A DNA stretch of 64,000 bases from Paragordius varius (GCA_964247055.1 OZ176059.1:1798001-1862000); one strand, 5' to 3'. Counted from the first letter of the stretch, positions 14,994-23,689 are shown. The notes: generated by a model from the letters alone, not told the origin. Numbers and translations are program-made.

Positions 14994-17900
14994 CAATCAT
15001 ATGATGTGTGGTGTGCAATTTTTAACTCTAAAAATTAATTTATATTCAAACACCCTTTATTTTTACATTTTCTTTTTTTTGCTACCTAGGTCTTTTTTGT
15101 CGTTCGACTTTAATGTTCATTTCCTTATATATATATGGTGTCCAATATAACTTCCTAAAATCCTATATATATATATATATATTTCTTTAAACACCCTTTA
15201 TTTTTACATTTCTTATTCTTCTGTTCAGGTCTTTTTTGTCGTTCGACTCCATCTACCTAGCGATGCGTTAACACTCGGACCTATCATAGATCCTGACCCC
15301 TACATAAATTGTGATTTAATGGATGGTCGTGATGCCTTCCTTAGCTTAGCACGAGAAAAACATCTGGAGTTTAGTTCAAGGCGTCGAGCGTATTTCAGTT
15401 CGATGGCCTTGTTGTATGAATTACATAATGCTGGGACAGATCGATTCGTTTACACGTGTAATCATTGCAAGAATCAAGTTGAAACACGGTACCATTGCAC
15501 GGTTTGTGATGTAAGTCTGCACCCTTATATTTTGTAGAATTTGGTTGGTTTTACTTATGTCATTTATTTTAATTAAGATAATTATTGAGGAAATATCATG
15601 TAGAAAATTTAATCTTATTCCACTATTAAACGTCTAAGAATGAATGAATAGGTGTATGATTTGATAATTGTTTAAATCAAGTTGAAACACATGGTATCAT
15701 TGTACTTGTATGATGTAAGTCTGCTCACCCTAATATTTTTACTTTAGAATCATTTTTGTTTTGTCATTGTACTTTAATTTGATAATTATCAGTATTTGCT
15801 CAAAAAACAATTAAGGAAAAAGCATAATTATATTTATTTTACTTTAGAATTATTGAGTTGGTTTGGTTTTAGTTTTAAATTTTATTTTGAAATTAATTAG
15901 TATTTGCTTAAAAAACGGTTAAGAAAAAGGCAGCATAATTTGTTGGATCTAAAGAATAATAAATCCAGATTTTGTTGTTTAATATTGTTAGGGATAATAA
16001 AATTGAGACTTTGAAGGTTTTTTAAGGTGTAATTTTTGAATGTTTAATCAATACGGCAGTACACTTTTTTATTTTGTTCAATTTCAGTTTTATTTTGAAG
16101 TTAGACTCTCTGGTGGTGAGTATAAATGTTAAAATTATATAAAAAATAATAATTTTATTGAGGAAATATCATGTATAAAATTTAATCGTACACAATTAAA
16201 CATCTAAGAATAAAGGGTTTTTATAAAGTGTAGATTTTCGGAATTGTCAAAATCAAATTTTCATATAATATCAGGGTATTTAATTCACAGTTTAGTGTTG
16301 TTTGCATTTTTTTGTTGTTGTTTAAAGAGATAATACTTATATATAGTATTCCATTTGCTTATTTACAGTATTGTTGGGGGTGTTTCGGAGTTTACAATAG
16401 CTTGTGTATATGTAACAAATATTCTCCTAATTAACTCAAACACATTTATGTTGGAAGATAGAAAGAAATTGTTTAATTTTATGATTTTGTTGTTGTTTTT
16501 TCATATACTGTTGTGTTTCCAATTCGTCAACTATATATATATATATATATAAGCTAATGTCTAACTCACTCATTTTTATCCAAATCTGTGTTTAGGATTA
16601 TGATTTATGCATTCCATGTTACCAGCGGGACGGTCATATCCACAAAATGGAACGGCTCGGATTTGATTTGGATGATGGTTTGACCGGTTCTACCGCGGGT
16701 GTCGGTGTTTCAATGGCGGTTGCCAGTTTTAGCGGTACATCAGCTGTCTTTGGGGCGGCGGCATCAGCTGGTGGTTCTTCACTTTTACTGTCGGCCTCTA
16801 TGACATCATCGCTATCAGCTGCTGGAACAATCGGGTTTAGCGGATCATCAGCTGAGGGAGGAATAAAACGGGAAACTGCCGCGGACTTGCAAGAAGCCCG
16901 ACAACAATCTATACAACGTTGCATAACTAATTTAGTAATTATTTATATGTTACCTTTTTTTATATATATGATTCTGCATTCTTTAAACAGTTTTTAGTTT
17001 AATTTATTATATTAAATTATATTTAAAACCAAAAGTTGACAGGCAAATATTTCATTAAAGAGACAGTTATACCCATACTTTTTACCTTGATCTTTCCTGC
17101 ATAAATTATATATCATATATAATCGGTATGTATTATTAATATACAACTCTATTTATTCTTTGTAACCCAAAAACGATGTAGGTTTTATAGAAAATATTAA
17201 GCCTATTTAAAAAAGTATGGCTGTGCTGCCTTTATGTATGTAAAGTTAAATATATATGTTTTAATCGTTTTTACCGTTCTGTCTGTCTGCATATGTATAA
17301 TTTCAATTATTTTCTTTATTTAACTACTACATTACAATTTTTTACTTTAACGTTTTTCTGTGCGCGTATGCTTTATAGGTCCATGCATCCCAATGCAAGG
17401 ATGCCAATTGTCGACTCCCAGCCTGCCAGAAAATGAAACGAGTCGTGGCTCACACCAAGGGCTGTAAGAAGAAGGCTAATAGTGGGTGTCCTGTATGCAA
17501 ACAGTTTATAACACTGTGTTGTTTCCACGCCAAAACATGTAACATAAATAATGCTGTAATAAACAACGATAACAGCAGCAACAACCCTGAGGGCAAATGT
17601 CCTGTCCCATTCTGTTACAACATTAAACAACGCTTCCGTCAACAAAAGGAACAACAAAGACTGCAACAAGAACAATACACGTTACGCCGTATGGCGGCTA
17701 TGAATGCAGCGGCATCGGCGTCAGGATCAGCTGTTTCATCCTCCTCTAGTGGATCCGGTGGACAACACCTGACGAGCGGGTACCGGTCCTCATCGTCAGC
17801 TGTTACCGGTGGGCTGTTGAATAACAACAACAATAACCCTAATAAGGGAGGAGGAGGAAATATGAATATGGTCGTTGCCGGCGGCAACAAGCAACATCAG

Positions 17901-19928
17901 CTGTTTTTGCATGGTGGCGGACAACAGCAACCGCAAAATCAGCAGACAGCATGTGGAGTTGGTAAACACATTTCTATGTCGACGACGAGTACGAGTAATA
18001 ACTCTTCTGCATTACAACCGCAACAACCTTCATCACGATTTATAAGCGCATCAACAGATGGTGGAAAGCCTTTGTCTTTCCTAATGTACAATAATAACAT
18101 TGGGGGGAACAATCCTATGATGATTGGAACCAATAATACCAATACCAATAATTCATCATTTTCAGGGGCAGAATTTGGATCATCTCATCTCTTACAACAA
18201 CAGCAAGCATACCCCGTTGCCATGGGCAACAACACTCTCCTTCCACAACAACAGCAGCAAAATAATTATCGAGGGAATGGTCCAATTCCCTCTACCGCTC
18301 TTCCCTCTACCGCTCCTCCACCTCCGGTCGGTGCACTCCAAGTCGCTCAAAAGATTCAACAAATGGCCGCATTTCAACACCAACAACAACACAAAGATAA
18401 TAGCAATAGCCACAACAACAATATAAATATGATGAATACCAATTTATACTTCAACAGTAGCAATAATCCGAATAATTCATTAGGTCTGCCACCACCAAAC
18501 AACAACATTGGTTTAGGCAATAGCAACTATCACCTATCATCCTCACAACAACAACAACACACCTTGGGTCCGCCTCCGCCCTACCATATGAATCAATCTT
18601 CTACAATTAAGAAACCGCCACCATTAACAAATTCTATCCTTAGTCGTGCACCACCATCTACTAACATGGGAGTTGCGGCACCCCAGTTGTTTGGGGAGTC
18701 TGGCATTAACAATGCGTCGTCCTCCGTTTCCAATTACTTTGACGCTAATGTAAATAACAGTAATAGCAGTAGTAATACAATCATGTCAGCCCTTTTACAA
18801 CAACAACAGATGGCGGGAACAACTGTTTGTTGTCCCCAGCAACTGGCGGGCGCTGGTAGTTCTTCGACATCATCAGCCCAAAAGTTTAGTGCTATCCACC
18901 ACTTAATAAATACGCTCAAGGCATCACCATCCCCCCAACAACAGCAACAGGTATTGAGTATCCTCAAAAATAATCCACAAATCATGGCGGCATTTATTAA
19001 ATCAAAGAATCAACAGCAACAGGCACAGGCACAAATGCAGCAAGCAAACAACAACAATCAGCTGATTTCATCATCCCTCCTGTCGTCGTCGTCAAATGTA
19101 GCTATGGTTTCCACTTCTGGTGGCGGTGGTGGTGACGTTTGTATGAATCTCGATTACATTAACAATACCAATAACAATTTAAATATCAACAACATTCCTT
19201 TAAACAATAATAATAATGCACGTGTCCTCGGTTATAGCGGTGACTTGGGTCAACACCCCTACCCGACTGGTCATCACAATCAAAATTTTCATCAGCAAGC
19301 AGGATATGCATCATCATCAGCTGTTGCTTTTAATGCTCATCATCAACAAATGTTTGTGGTACAGCAACAACAAGGAAATACCATCGGTAGTAACAGTACT
19401 CCCATTATCTCTTCTATGCAATTTTCGGGGGCAACATTAACACAGCCCAATAATTCTACCACTGATTACACTTTTTACCACAATAACAGTAACAGTAATA
19501 TCAGTTTAAAGCCACACGTGACTTACACCGTTACTATGGCAACATCGACCACGACTAATCAACATTATTCAAGAGGAGGAGTCACAAAAAAAGCGGGCGG
19601 CGGACCAACACCCCCATCCGCTAACCCAAAACTCAACCAAATGTTAGATTGTAGCAGCCTTAGTAATAATAGTAGTACTTCCACCCCTAACAATGAATCA
19701 CCGTTTTATCACAACAACAAAATGACTAATAATATTGCGACAAATGACCCAATCAACCATTCAACAGCAGCCATACAACAAAATAATTCTTTATCAAACA
19801 CGAATAATAATGCTCCACCACCAAACTTATTACTACATCATCGAACGATGGCACCACAACAAACTAATAAACAAAGCTTACAACAACCTCCTCCTTCTAA
19901 TATTATACCTACTACCGGTCCATCTTGA
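744..19928 (+). CDS. CBP (nejire/EP300 orthologue): CREB-binding protein / p300 histone acetyltransferase (3' part of gene, 17 exons)
   Basis: Nuclear transcriptional coactivator that acetylates histones (H3K27, H3K18) and other proteins and scaffolds transcription factors. Exons: 744-2277, 2550-2668, 3216-3386, 3775-3932, 4398-4478, 4830-4886, 5444-5521, 5845-5912, 7070-7220, 8829-8975, 11605-11718, 12966-13131, 13601-13891, 14399-14587, 15229-15510, 16596-16934, 17379-19928. All introns are GT-AG, and exon lengths sum to 6495 nt (2164 codons plus TGA) in one continuous frame. Domain order by codon in the joined frame: linker 1-511, bromodomain about 512-625, RING-like about 628-690, PHD about 705-750, HAT about 760-1170, ZZ about 1187-1225, TAZ2 about 1308-1410, NCBD about 1813-1858, then a Q/N-rich tail. 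TAZ1 and KIX are off the left edge. Oddities are Ala/Ser/Gly/His-rich insertions in the autoinhibitory loop and before TAZ2, and an Asn-rich insertion inside a TAZ2 zinc loop. Confidence 0.95.
2550..2668 (+). CDS. CBP: CBP exon b: start of bromodomain
   Basis: Encodes [20 protein letters not shown] and on to VDPAMLQIP, the first helix and ZA loop of the CBP/p300 bromodomain, nearly identical to vertebrate CBP. Acceptor ATACAG, donor CCC|GTATGT. The incoming phase-1 codon completes as Val. Confidence 0.95.
2713..2812. mobile_element. Half copy of MITE-C with a G18 tract
   Basis: Matches one arm of the palindromic MITE-C at 41922-42131 (TATTAAATGGG ... AAATATTTGGTAAAGAATGG). The GGGTGGG of the other copy is replaced here by a run of 18 G (2754-2771), an A and 7 G, apparently a slippage expansion. 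Confidence 0.6.
2833..3190. mobile_element. MITE-B copy
   Basis: Inverted-repeat element with ends ATACCATTTACAGTTCAAAT and its reverse complement. The arms are built of a reiterated unit resembling TTGAACAATTCAAATTCACC. The core contains the family-conserved CATAAAGATATATTTCATAT. It lies in the CBP intron before exon c. Confidence 0.75.
3216..3386 (+). CDS. CBP: CBP exon c: bromodomain acetyl-lysine pocket
   Basis: Encodes [20 protein letters not shown] through [20 protein letters not shown]. The acetyl-lysine-binding Asn (in LYNRKTS) and the ZA-loop Tyr are present. Acceptor CCTAG, donor CGA|GTAAGT, 57 whole codons. Confidence 0.95.
3775..3932 (+). CDS. CBP: CBP exon d: bromodomain end and RING-like module
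   Basis: Encodes [20 protein letters not shown] then [20 protein letters not shown], the start of the RING-like zinc module that packs on the HAT core. Ends at ...AAAAACAA|GTATAA, completing a Lys codon with the next exon. Confidence 0.93.
3984..4267. mobile_element. MITE-B copy
   Basis: Same arms and core (CCATAAAGATATATTTCATA) as the copy at 2833-3190, in the next CBP intron. Confidence 0.75.
4398..4478 (+). CDS. CBP: CBP exon e: RING-like module, continued
   Basis: Encodes [20 protein letters not shown], with the CEKC zinc ligands. Acceptor CTATTAG, donor TCAAC|GTAATA. A short exon (81 nt) between AT-rich introns. Confidence 0.92.
4773..4809. repeat. (TA)n microsatellite
   Basis: Pure AT dinucleotide run directly upstream of the 57-nt CBP exon at 4830. 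Confidence 0.9.
4830..4886 (+). CDS. CBP: CBP exon f: linker between RING and PHD
   Basis: 57-nt micro-exon encoding [18 protein letters not shown], matching the ISKDQFEKKKND-type linker of the family. Acceptor TTTATAG, donor AAT|GTAAGT. The next exon completes the Met codon. Confidence 0.88.
4935..5443 (+). repeat. Tandem array in CBP intron, about four units of 120-130 bp
   Basis: Each unit contains a (TA)n run, an ATTATAATTAAAATTATATT-like block and TTGAATTATTGCAATTTTAA, at about 4935, 5075, 5205 and 5335. The last unit runs directly into the acceptor of the PHD exon at 5444. Confidence 0.75.
5444..5521 (+). CDS. CBP: CBP exon g: PHD finger, first half
   Basis: Encodes [20 protein letters not shown] plus SIWPMG, with CNEC and H-x-x-C zinc ligands. 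Acceptor TTTTATAG, donor GG|GTAATT. Confidence 0.93.
5845..5912 (+). CDS. CBP: CBP exon h: PHD finger, second half
   Basis: Encodes [20 protein letters not shown]. The CDNC pair completes the PHD zinc site and the basic RRKENRF stretch leads into the HAT. Acceptor AACCAG, donor AAAC|GTAAGC. Confidence 0.93.
5913..7069 (+). repeat. CBP intron: degenerate tandem array up to the splice acceptor
   Basis: From about 6420 a CATGTCATTTAT...TTTCCATATTATTTC motif recurs with heavy decay near 6490, 6622, 6740 and 6970, ending at the acceptor of the exon at 7070. The first 500 bases are AT-rich with no recognised feature. Confidence 0.5.
7070..7220 (+). CDS. CBP: CBP exon i: start of HAT core
   Basis: Encodes [20 protein letters not shown] and then [18 protein letters not shown], the N-terminal part of the KAT11 fold. 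The acceptor (TTTTTTTAG) is preceded by a long degenerate tandem array. Donor AAAG|GTAGGT. Confidence 0.94.
7296..7966. mobile_element. MITE-B copy with expanded arm
   Basis: The left arm carries over a dozen copies of the CTTGAACAATTTAAATTCAC-like unit (7296-7750), far more than other copies. The standard core and a right arm end in GAATTGTAAATGGTATATAT. The expansion looks like unequal exchange within the arm. Confidence 0.75.
8015..8800 (+). repeat. Tandem array made of MITE-A ends in CBP intron
   Basis: About five units of 125-180 bp, each with TTTGTCTTTATATATATTTT, a CCATAGTATAATT block and GGTATTTCAATTATNTATCTG-like sequence. The units resemble the right arm of MITE-A plus adjoining DNA. 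The array ends just before the acceptor of exon 8829-8975. Confidence 0.7.
8829..8975 (+). CDS. CBP: CBP exon j: HAT core
   Basis: Encodes [20 protein letters not shown] and [20 protein letters not shown], highly conserved central strands of the HAT domain. Acceptor ATCCAG, donor CTAG|GTAGGA. Confidence 0.95.
9000..9720 (+). repeat. Irregular tandem repeat in CBP intron
   Basis: Reiterated phrase ATTCATTAGAAATCAGTATA followed by GTTCTTTTTAAATGCC or GTTTCCAAAGAAT, about fifteen times at 40-100 bp spacing. GGGGGCGGAGATTAGAAA interrupts it twice (near 9245 and 9705). No coding content. Confidence 0.75.
10090..10444. mobile_element. MITE-A copy
   Basis: Left arm GATTGAAATTATACGGAAGG ... TATAAAAAGACAAA and right arm ending TTTCATTTTTACTCTGTAAT. 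Its right arm is the apparent seed of the tandem array that follows. Confidence 0.7.
10445..11578 (+). repeat. High-copy tandem array of the MITE-A right arm (about 110-120 bp unit)
   Basis: About ten units of TTTGTCCTTATATTTTTGGA, CATTTTGTCCGTATAATTTC, AATTTTTATTGTAATTTGGG and AAAATTAAGGTTCAAAAAAG. The four units between 11190 and 11575 are nearly identical, so the array has homogenised or grown recently. It fills the CBP intron before exon 11605. Confidence 0.85.
11605..11718 (+). CDS. CBP: CBP exon k: HAT core
   Basis: Encodes [20 protein letters not shown] and [17 protein letters not shown], conserved HAT helices near the acetyl-CoA pocket. Acceptor ATTTTAG, donor TTGG|GTAATT. Preceded by a 2.6-kb intron made almost wholly of repeats. 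Confidence 0.95.
12579..12887. mobile_element. MITE-B copy
   Basis: Ends ATATACCATTTACAATTTAA and TTGAACTGTAAATGGTATAT with the conserved core, 79 bases upstream of the CBP catalytic exon at 12966. Confidence 0.75.
12966..13131 (+). CDS. CBP: CBP exon l: HAT catalytic centre
   Basis: Encodes [20 protein letters not shown] and [11 protein letters not shown]. The Trp of HIWACPP and the Tyr of EWYKKML are the residues implicated in p300 catalysis (Trp1436 and Tyr1467 in human p300). Both are kept, so the enzyme should be active. Acceptor TTGTTAG, donor AAG|GTGACA. Confidence 0.96.
13132..13600 (+). repeat. CBP intron built of about three tandem units that include the splice donor edge
   Basis: The donor region AAG|GTGACATAACATTTTTTAG recurs as AAGGTAATAACATTT near 13290 and AAGGTAATCACATTCTTTAG near 13443. 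Each is preceded by TTTAATGAAAAACGCATTTT-like sequence. The unit is about 150 bp and the last one ends in the genuine acceptor at 13600. Confidence 0.7.
13601..13891 (+). CDS. CBP: CBP exon m: HAT C-terminal part and expanded acidic/low-complexity loop
   Basis: Begins [20 protein letters not shown], then conserved [20 protein letters not shown], followed by a stretch rich in Ala, Ser, His and Gly where vertebrate proteins have a short acidic/Lys-rich loop. This widens the autoinhibitory loop by about 50 residues. Three CAGCTG hexamers occur in the insertion. Whole codons (97), acceptor ATATAG, donor GAT|GTAAGT. Confidence 0.93.
14399..14587 (+). CDS. CBP: CBP exon n: basic autoinhibitory loop and HAT re-entry
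   Basis: Encodes a Lys-rich run ([20 protein letters not shown]) matching the autoacetylated autoinhibitory loop of p300, then [18 protein letters not shown], the conserved return to the fold. 63 codons, acceptor TTATATAG, donor GAG|GTATAT. Confidence 0.94.
14720..15228 (+). repeat. Three decayed copies of the exon 15229 acceptor edge
   Basis: The genuine boundary reads TTCTTCTGTTCAG|GTCTTTTTTG. Copies occur at 14720-14800 (acceptor intact, about 35 nt of exon-like sequence), 14867-14950 (badly decayed) and 15046-15128 (acceptor CCTAG intact, then a stop after seven codons). Each copy is preceded by TTTAAACACCCTTTATTTTT and separated by (TA)n. The repeats are tandem duplications straddling the intron-exon junction. 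Confidence 0.85.
14953..14991. repeat. (TA)n microsatellite
   Basis: Pure AT run between decayed copies of the exon 15229 acceptor edge; similar runs at 14630-14655, 14683-14713 and 14802-14830. Confidence 0.9.
15229..15510 (+). CDS. CBP: CBP exon o: HAT end and ZZ start
   Basis: Encodes [20 protein letters not shown], then [20 protein letters not shown] and the ZZ ligands of YTCNHC and HCTVCD. 94 codons. Both edges of this exon recur as decayed copies in the flanking introns (14720-15128 upstream, about 15670-15735 downstream). Confidence 0.95.
15511..16595 (+). repeat. CBP intron with a duplicated splice-donor edge
   Basis: At about 15670-15735 the end of the preceding exon and its donor recur: AATCAAGTTGAAACACATGG ... 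TATGATGTAAGTCTGC, against ...GTTTGTGAT|GTAAGTCTGC at the real junction. Further decayed units of about 130-200 bp (TTTACTTTAGAATTATTG-like) follow to about 16250. No extra exon is recognised. Confidence 0.75.
16596..16934 (+). CDS. CBP: CBP exon p: ZZ end, low-complexity insertion, TAZ2 start
   Basis: Starts [20 protein letters not shown] (remaining ZZ ligands), then about 55 residues of Ser, Ala, Gly and Thr with four CAGCTG hexamers, then the first TAZ2 helix (SIQRCITNL). Donor TTA|GTAATT. The insertion sits in the normally short ZZ-TAZ2 linker. Confidence 0.93.
17030..17318. mobile_element. Diverged MITE-A copy in CBP intron
   Basis: Retains GACAGGCAAATATTTCATTA, CCATACTTTTTACCTTG and a right end GTATAATTTCAATTATTTTC, all matching the MITE-A plan but much decayed. 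Confidence 0.45.
17379..19928 (+). CDS. CBP: CBP terminal exon: TAZ2, NCBD, Q/N-rich tail
   Basis: Continues TAZ2 ([55 protein letters not shown]). About 18 residues rich in Asn separate the two Cys of the last zinc loop, where vertebrates have four. Then come about 400 residues of Gln, Asn, Ser and Gly with polyQ runs. The NCBD/IBiD follows at 18873-19010 ([38 protein letters not shown]), the helical bundle that binds p160 coactivators and IRF3-type partners in the family. A Q/N-rich tail ends at TGA 19926-19928. Confidence 0.95.
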   Translation, partial: VHASQCKDANCRLPACQKMKRVVAHTKGCKKKANSGCPVCKQFITLCCFHAKTCNINNAVINNDNSSNNPEGKCPVPFCYNIKQRFRQQKEQQRLQQEQYTLRRMAAMNAAASASGSAVSSSSSGSGGQHLTSGYRSSSSAVTGGLLNNNNNNPNKGGGGNMNMVVAGGNKQHQLFLHGGGQQQPQNQQTACGVGKHISMSTTSTSNNSSALQPQQPSSRFISASTDGGKPLSFLMYNNNIGGNNPMMIGTNNTNTNNSSFSGAEFGSSHLLQQQQAYPVAMGNNTLLPQQQQQNNYRGNGPIPSTALPSTAPPPPVGALQVAQKIQQMAAFQHQQQHKDNSNSHNNNINMMNTNLYFNSSNNPNNSLGLPPPNNNIGLGNSNYHLSSSQQQQHTLGPPPPYHMNQSSTIKKPPPLTNSILSRAPPSTNMGVAAPQLFGESGINNASSSVSNYFDANVNNSNSSSNTIMSALLQQQQMAGTTVCCPQQLAGAGSSSTSSAQKFSAIHHLINTLKASPSPQQQQQVLSILKNNPQIMAAFIKSKNQQQQAQAQMQQANNNNQLISSSLLSSSSNVAMVSTSGGGGGDVCMNLDYINNTNNNLNINNIPLNNNNNARVLGYSGDLGQHPYPTGHHNQNFHQQAGYASSSAVAFNAHHQQMFVVQQQQGNTIGSNSTPIISSMQFSGATLTQPNNSTTDYTFYHNNSNSNISLKPHVTYTVTMATSTTTNQHYSRGGVTKKAGGGPTPPSANPKLNQMLDCSSLSNNSSTSTPNNESPFYHNNKMTNNIATNDPINHSTAAIQQNNSLSNTNNNAPPPNLLLHHRTMAPQQTNKQSLQQPPPSNIIPTTGPS

Positions 19929-21345
19929 TATAGTTGATAATCATCAATACTTATTTTTTAATAAGCAAGAATTGTGAAAGAATCGAGCAAAGTTTTGAAT
20001 AATGAGATTTGAAGATAATAATAATCATAATAATATTATTTGTCGAAGTTGACGCTAGAAGAATTGAAATGTATATTAGGGGTCGGGTCGGATAGGGAAA
20101 TATAATATTAATTTTTCGTTACCCCCCTCGCCTTATTATACACTAATCTAGCTATATATATATGTTTATCCATATGTTATAAACAAAACAAAGCACACAA
20201 TTCTTGAGACATTTACGCATAAATCTACGATTCATATAAATATATATATATATATAGCATGTGTTGTTAATAATCATATATATTATAATATTTATATACA
20301 TATTATCATTATTACTTTTGAGACTTTATATTATGCGATTGTATGAAAAAAAAAACAAAAATCTAAATTATTTTTTATGTATGATGTATACTGTATTGTA
20401 AATATATCGATATTATACAGGTATTAATGATTCCATATCATTATACCTCTCCTCCCTAGTTATATATATATATACAAGTTACCAAACACAATTCCTATAT
20501 ATGCACCCCCCGATCATCATTTAGTTTTTAGCAATTATTTAAAACAAGAGAAAATGGAAGGCTTAGAATTTGCGTTGCTATTTAAAACTTTTATATGATA
20601 TGATATGATATCATTCTCACTCTCTCACCTTTGATTTGTTGCGCGTGTTACTTACTATTATTTGTTATAACAAGTATTAAATTATTTTTCATTACACAAT
20701 ACAAATAAACTACACATGCATTCTCGCGTATACATATCTTTACAACATATTTGTGTTGTGATTATTAAATTTGGAATTTGTTGTAATCTAAAATTGACCC
20801 CTTTATTAAAAGAGGGAAAAAACGAAAGATGGTGGTGGCTTTTTAAAGGCCTACGAATGAAAATTGCCATTTACTTGCGACAAAGTTAGATTAAAAGTGA
20901 TACCTTGGCAAATTATCGCGACGAAAACAGTGAAATATCTCAATTTGGAATTCTACAAAACAGTTCAATCTGATTGGTTTTACATGTAAAAGATATACGA
21001 GAATGAATATAATCCAAATAGTAATCCATACTCCCCCCCCCCAAAAAAAACAACAACATTGAAATCGAGGCATATCAGCTGTTTTATATAGCACATTTGA
21101 AATCACGCTATGTATGTTTGTTAAAATATAGTTACAATAACTTTTATTGTATTCTCTTCTTAAGATTTTATATGGATATCCCCGATTTAATCATATCTAT
21201 ATGTATATGTTGACATAAATCATTATTTTTTATTTGTTGACTCTTATTATTATTATCATCTCTTCTTAAGATATATATTTTATTCTTATTACTATATTAA
21301 AATTATTACGAATACTATTATAATTATTATATCATCAATAAATTT
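19929..21345 (+). other. CBP: Presumed CBP 3' UTR
   Basis: No coding potential is seen after the CBP stop codon. The stretch is slightly less repetitive than the introns. AATAAA polyadenylation-like hexamers occur at 20704-20709 and 21337-21342; the second, followed by T/GT-rich sequence, is the more attractive end. Which is used cannot be told from sequence alone. Confidence 0.55.
21337..21342 (+). terminator. Candidate polyadenylation signal for CBP
   Basis: AATAAA followed within 25 bases by a TTGTTTTTGTTT stretch, a typical signal plus downstream element. An alternative AATAAA lies at 20704-20709. AT-richness makes chance occurrence likely. Confidence 0.35.
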
Positions 21346-21349
21346 TATA

Positions 21350-22834
21350 AATTGTTTTTGTTTCGGTCCTTATAATCTAATACAGTAATAACCATCATGG
21401 CAACCAATTATATTTTTTAAATCAAGATTAATATTATAACTACCCGTTTTGGCGAATCAAAGTGTATTTAATTAATTTTAAAAATCTTTTTTAATAGTTT
21501 ATCATGGTTTTAAAAATATGACCTTTTTGAAAAAAAAGTATATATTCATTTTGGTGCGATGATTTGCGATTCATTGATATTGTCTAAATATGGGGAAATT
21601 GATATAAACCTTTTTGATTTTGAAAGTCATAAACTAAAAAAGTAGGCGAATTATAAGTTAAAAACCCAATGCTAATTAAAAATTAATTAATAATAAGGGA
21701 TATCACACATGGTTAAATAATTTACGTGGCTCGGTTTCTCCATTCTTCAAATAATATTATTTTATTCTTCCCTTTTAAAATTTAAATTTCACAATCCTCC
21801 AATTTGTTATATGAGTTATATTTTCAACTAATATCCAATATTTTAATGTATTTTATAAAAAGAATATTTCAATTTAAAATAGTTTTTAAAAATGTAGATT
21901 TATGGCATCAAATTATTCTGATAAATGTTTCAATTAAATGGAATGCTTAAAGCGATTTTGCTAAATTTACATACAGATCTTATAAAATTATACAAACAAA
22001 ACGTAATTTTTTTTATTAAAAGACAACCCCATATTTTTTCAGATTCAATTTATGAAAGATGACTTATTGTTTTGGGTTGCGAAAAAGGGAATAGATATGT
22101 AAATTGTTAATACACTCAATTATATAATTTAATGTAGTTTATGGAGGAAAAATTAAGGTTTATAAAAAAAAATATTTGCATTTATATTTTTACGTTTGTC
22201 CGTATAATTTCAATTATTACTGTAAGTATGATATTTGTAAAACTTTATTCAATGTATGATTTTGACTGATTAAACTTGAATTTTAAATTGATAATTTTAA
22301 ATTAATGGTAATTTTTCTTTTTTTGTGATTTAAGATATAAAAAACTCTCTAAATTTATCATATTAAATTTGTTTAACGCTAGGTTTTCGTCAAAATTAAT
22401 TGTTTTTTATAATATCAACTTTAAATTACTAGAGTAAACGTGTATAATTTTGTAATTTATTAAATAAATTTTAACTATTAGATATCTGCAAGAGCTGTAT
22501 TTGATTGGTGATGATTAATTTATAATTTGTTAAATATATCTAAAACAAGCTCCACACCGACATAGAAAATATGTTGTTCGAAATAGTTTAGTTTTATGAT
22601 AACTTTTAAGCCGTTATAAACCGTAACTGTGATAAAGTGTTTATAATAATTTCTTGTTAAATTTGGTTTTCTCAAAAGCTAATTATCTCTCGCTGACCGA
22701 TATTTCCCTGAGGCGACATCTCACTCCTTTCCTTAAGTTCGGTCGGTATCTGAGATGAAAATTGATATATAAACTTTTTTTGAGTAAAATCTAAAATAAT
22801 AGAGAATATTGATAGTTTAAAAAAAGCTTTATAA
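21350..22834. other. Intergenic, no gene seen
   Basis: AT-rich sequence with short, non-conserved ORFs only. It contains a MITE-A copy at about 21972-22225. A GC-richer patch at 22690-22755 (GACCGATATTTCCCTGAGGC ... TTCGGTCGGTATCTGAGATG) is not identified. Confidence 0.6.
21972..22225. mobile_element. MITE-A copy
   Basis: Left arm TTATACAAACAAAACGTAAT, right arm TTTACGTTTGTCCGTATAAT then TTCAATTATTACTGTAA. Confidence 0.6.
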
Positions 22835-23680
22835 CACTAGACAACAAATTTGACTTTTTTAAGTGCCATGCTTGTAAATTTAAAATTTATTTTATAAAAA
22901 ACATAATTAGTATATCTGAAATTAAAATTGGTCTAACACTAGAGAGTATTTCTTTTATAATTTTCCCATTTAACATTAAACTTGAAATATTTAAAATTTA
23001 ACGTTTTAGATATAAAGCCACGTATTTTATGTCATTCAAAAGGGCGCGAAAAACTGTATCTTTCGAATGGTAGTTAGTCCTTTAATTAATCTGATCTAAA
23101 AGTTATTTTGGTTTATATGGTAAAAATCAACTCTTAAATAAGTCAAATATATTTACTAACAACCTATTTTAAAAATCATATAAATTATAGAGTAATTTAT
23201 CATAATTAAAAACGTCTTTGAAAAAGGGTTTGCTTTTTTAAATTATTATCAAAATTATTCTCCCTAGTGGATACTGAAGTGTATATCTATACTGTTTTGT
23301 TAATAATTGAAAGAAAAAATACCTTAAAATTTGTTTTTAATCTTTGAAATTTTAAATTATCAACCTTCTAAAGAAAATAAATTAATAATGTTGAGATGGT
23401 TATTTTTTATAAAACGAAAAGGCTATTTAAAATCATATAAAATCAATAAATAAGTGGTTTAATCAAATAAACTTTCTTGTATTATCTTTTTTATATAGTT
23501 TTTATTACTCTTTTAGATATATTACAAATGTGTTGTTGTATATCAAAGAAAAATTTTTTTAGTAAAATTCTTATAAAGGGGGCGCATTTCTAATTATACA
23601 AAATTCCCGGGTGCATTCATAATTTTTATTCAGATTTACTGTTAATATGATAGTAAGTATTTGAAAAAGTTTAAAAAGAT
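22835..23680. mobile_element. CACTA-like DNA element, truncated copy
   Basis: Begins CACTAGACAACAAATTTGAC and is collinear at clear homology with the complete copy at 51418-52534 over about 800 bp. Shared phrases include ATAATTAGTATATCTGAA, TTTTAGATATAAAGCCA, AACTGTATCTTTCGAATGG and AGATTTACTGTTAATATGAT. It stops before the right terminal repeat, where hAT-related sequence starts. No ORF. Confidence 0.7.
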
Positions 23681-23689
23681 ATCGTTATT

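Noticed and set aside
14720-15128. Alternative first parts of the exon at 15229 (mutually exclusive exons)
   Set aside because: The copies hold at most about 35 nt of exon sequence, have no downstream donor, and one reaches a stop after seven codons.
16634-16924. Minus-strand 96-codon ORF rich in Pro/Ala
   Set aside because: Shadow of CBP exon p on the opposite strand; no independent support.
17540-17585. Possible 40-nt intron explaining the TAZ2 insertion
   Set aside because: A GTAACA...CAGCAG segment exists but is 40 nt, so its removal breaks the frame and loses a zinc-binding Cys; it is also shorter than any other intron here.
22690-22755. GC-richer patch with ACCGATATTTCCC and TCGGTCGGTATC
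   Set aside because: Possible imperfect inverted repeat, but too short and single-copy in the window to name.
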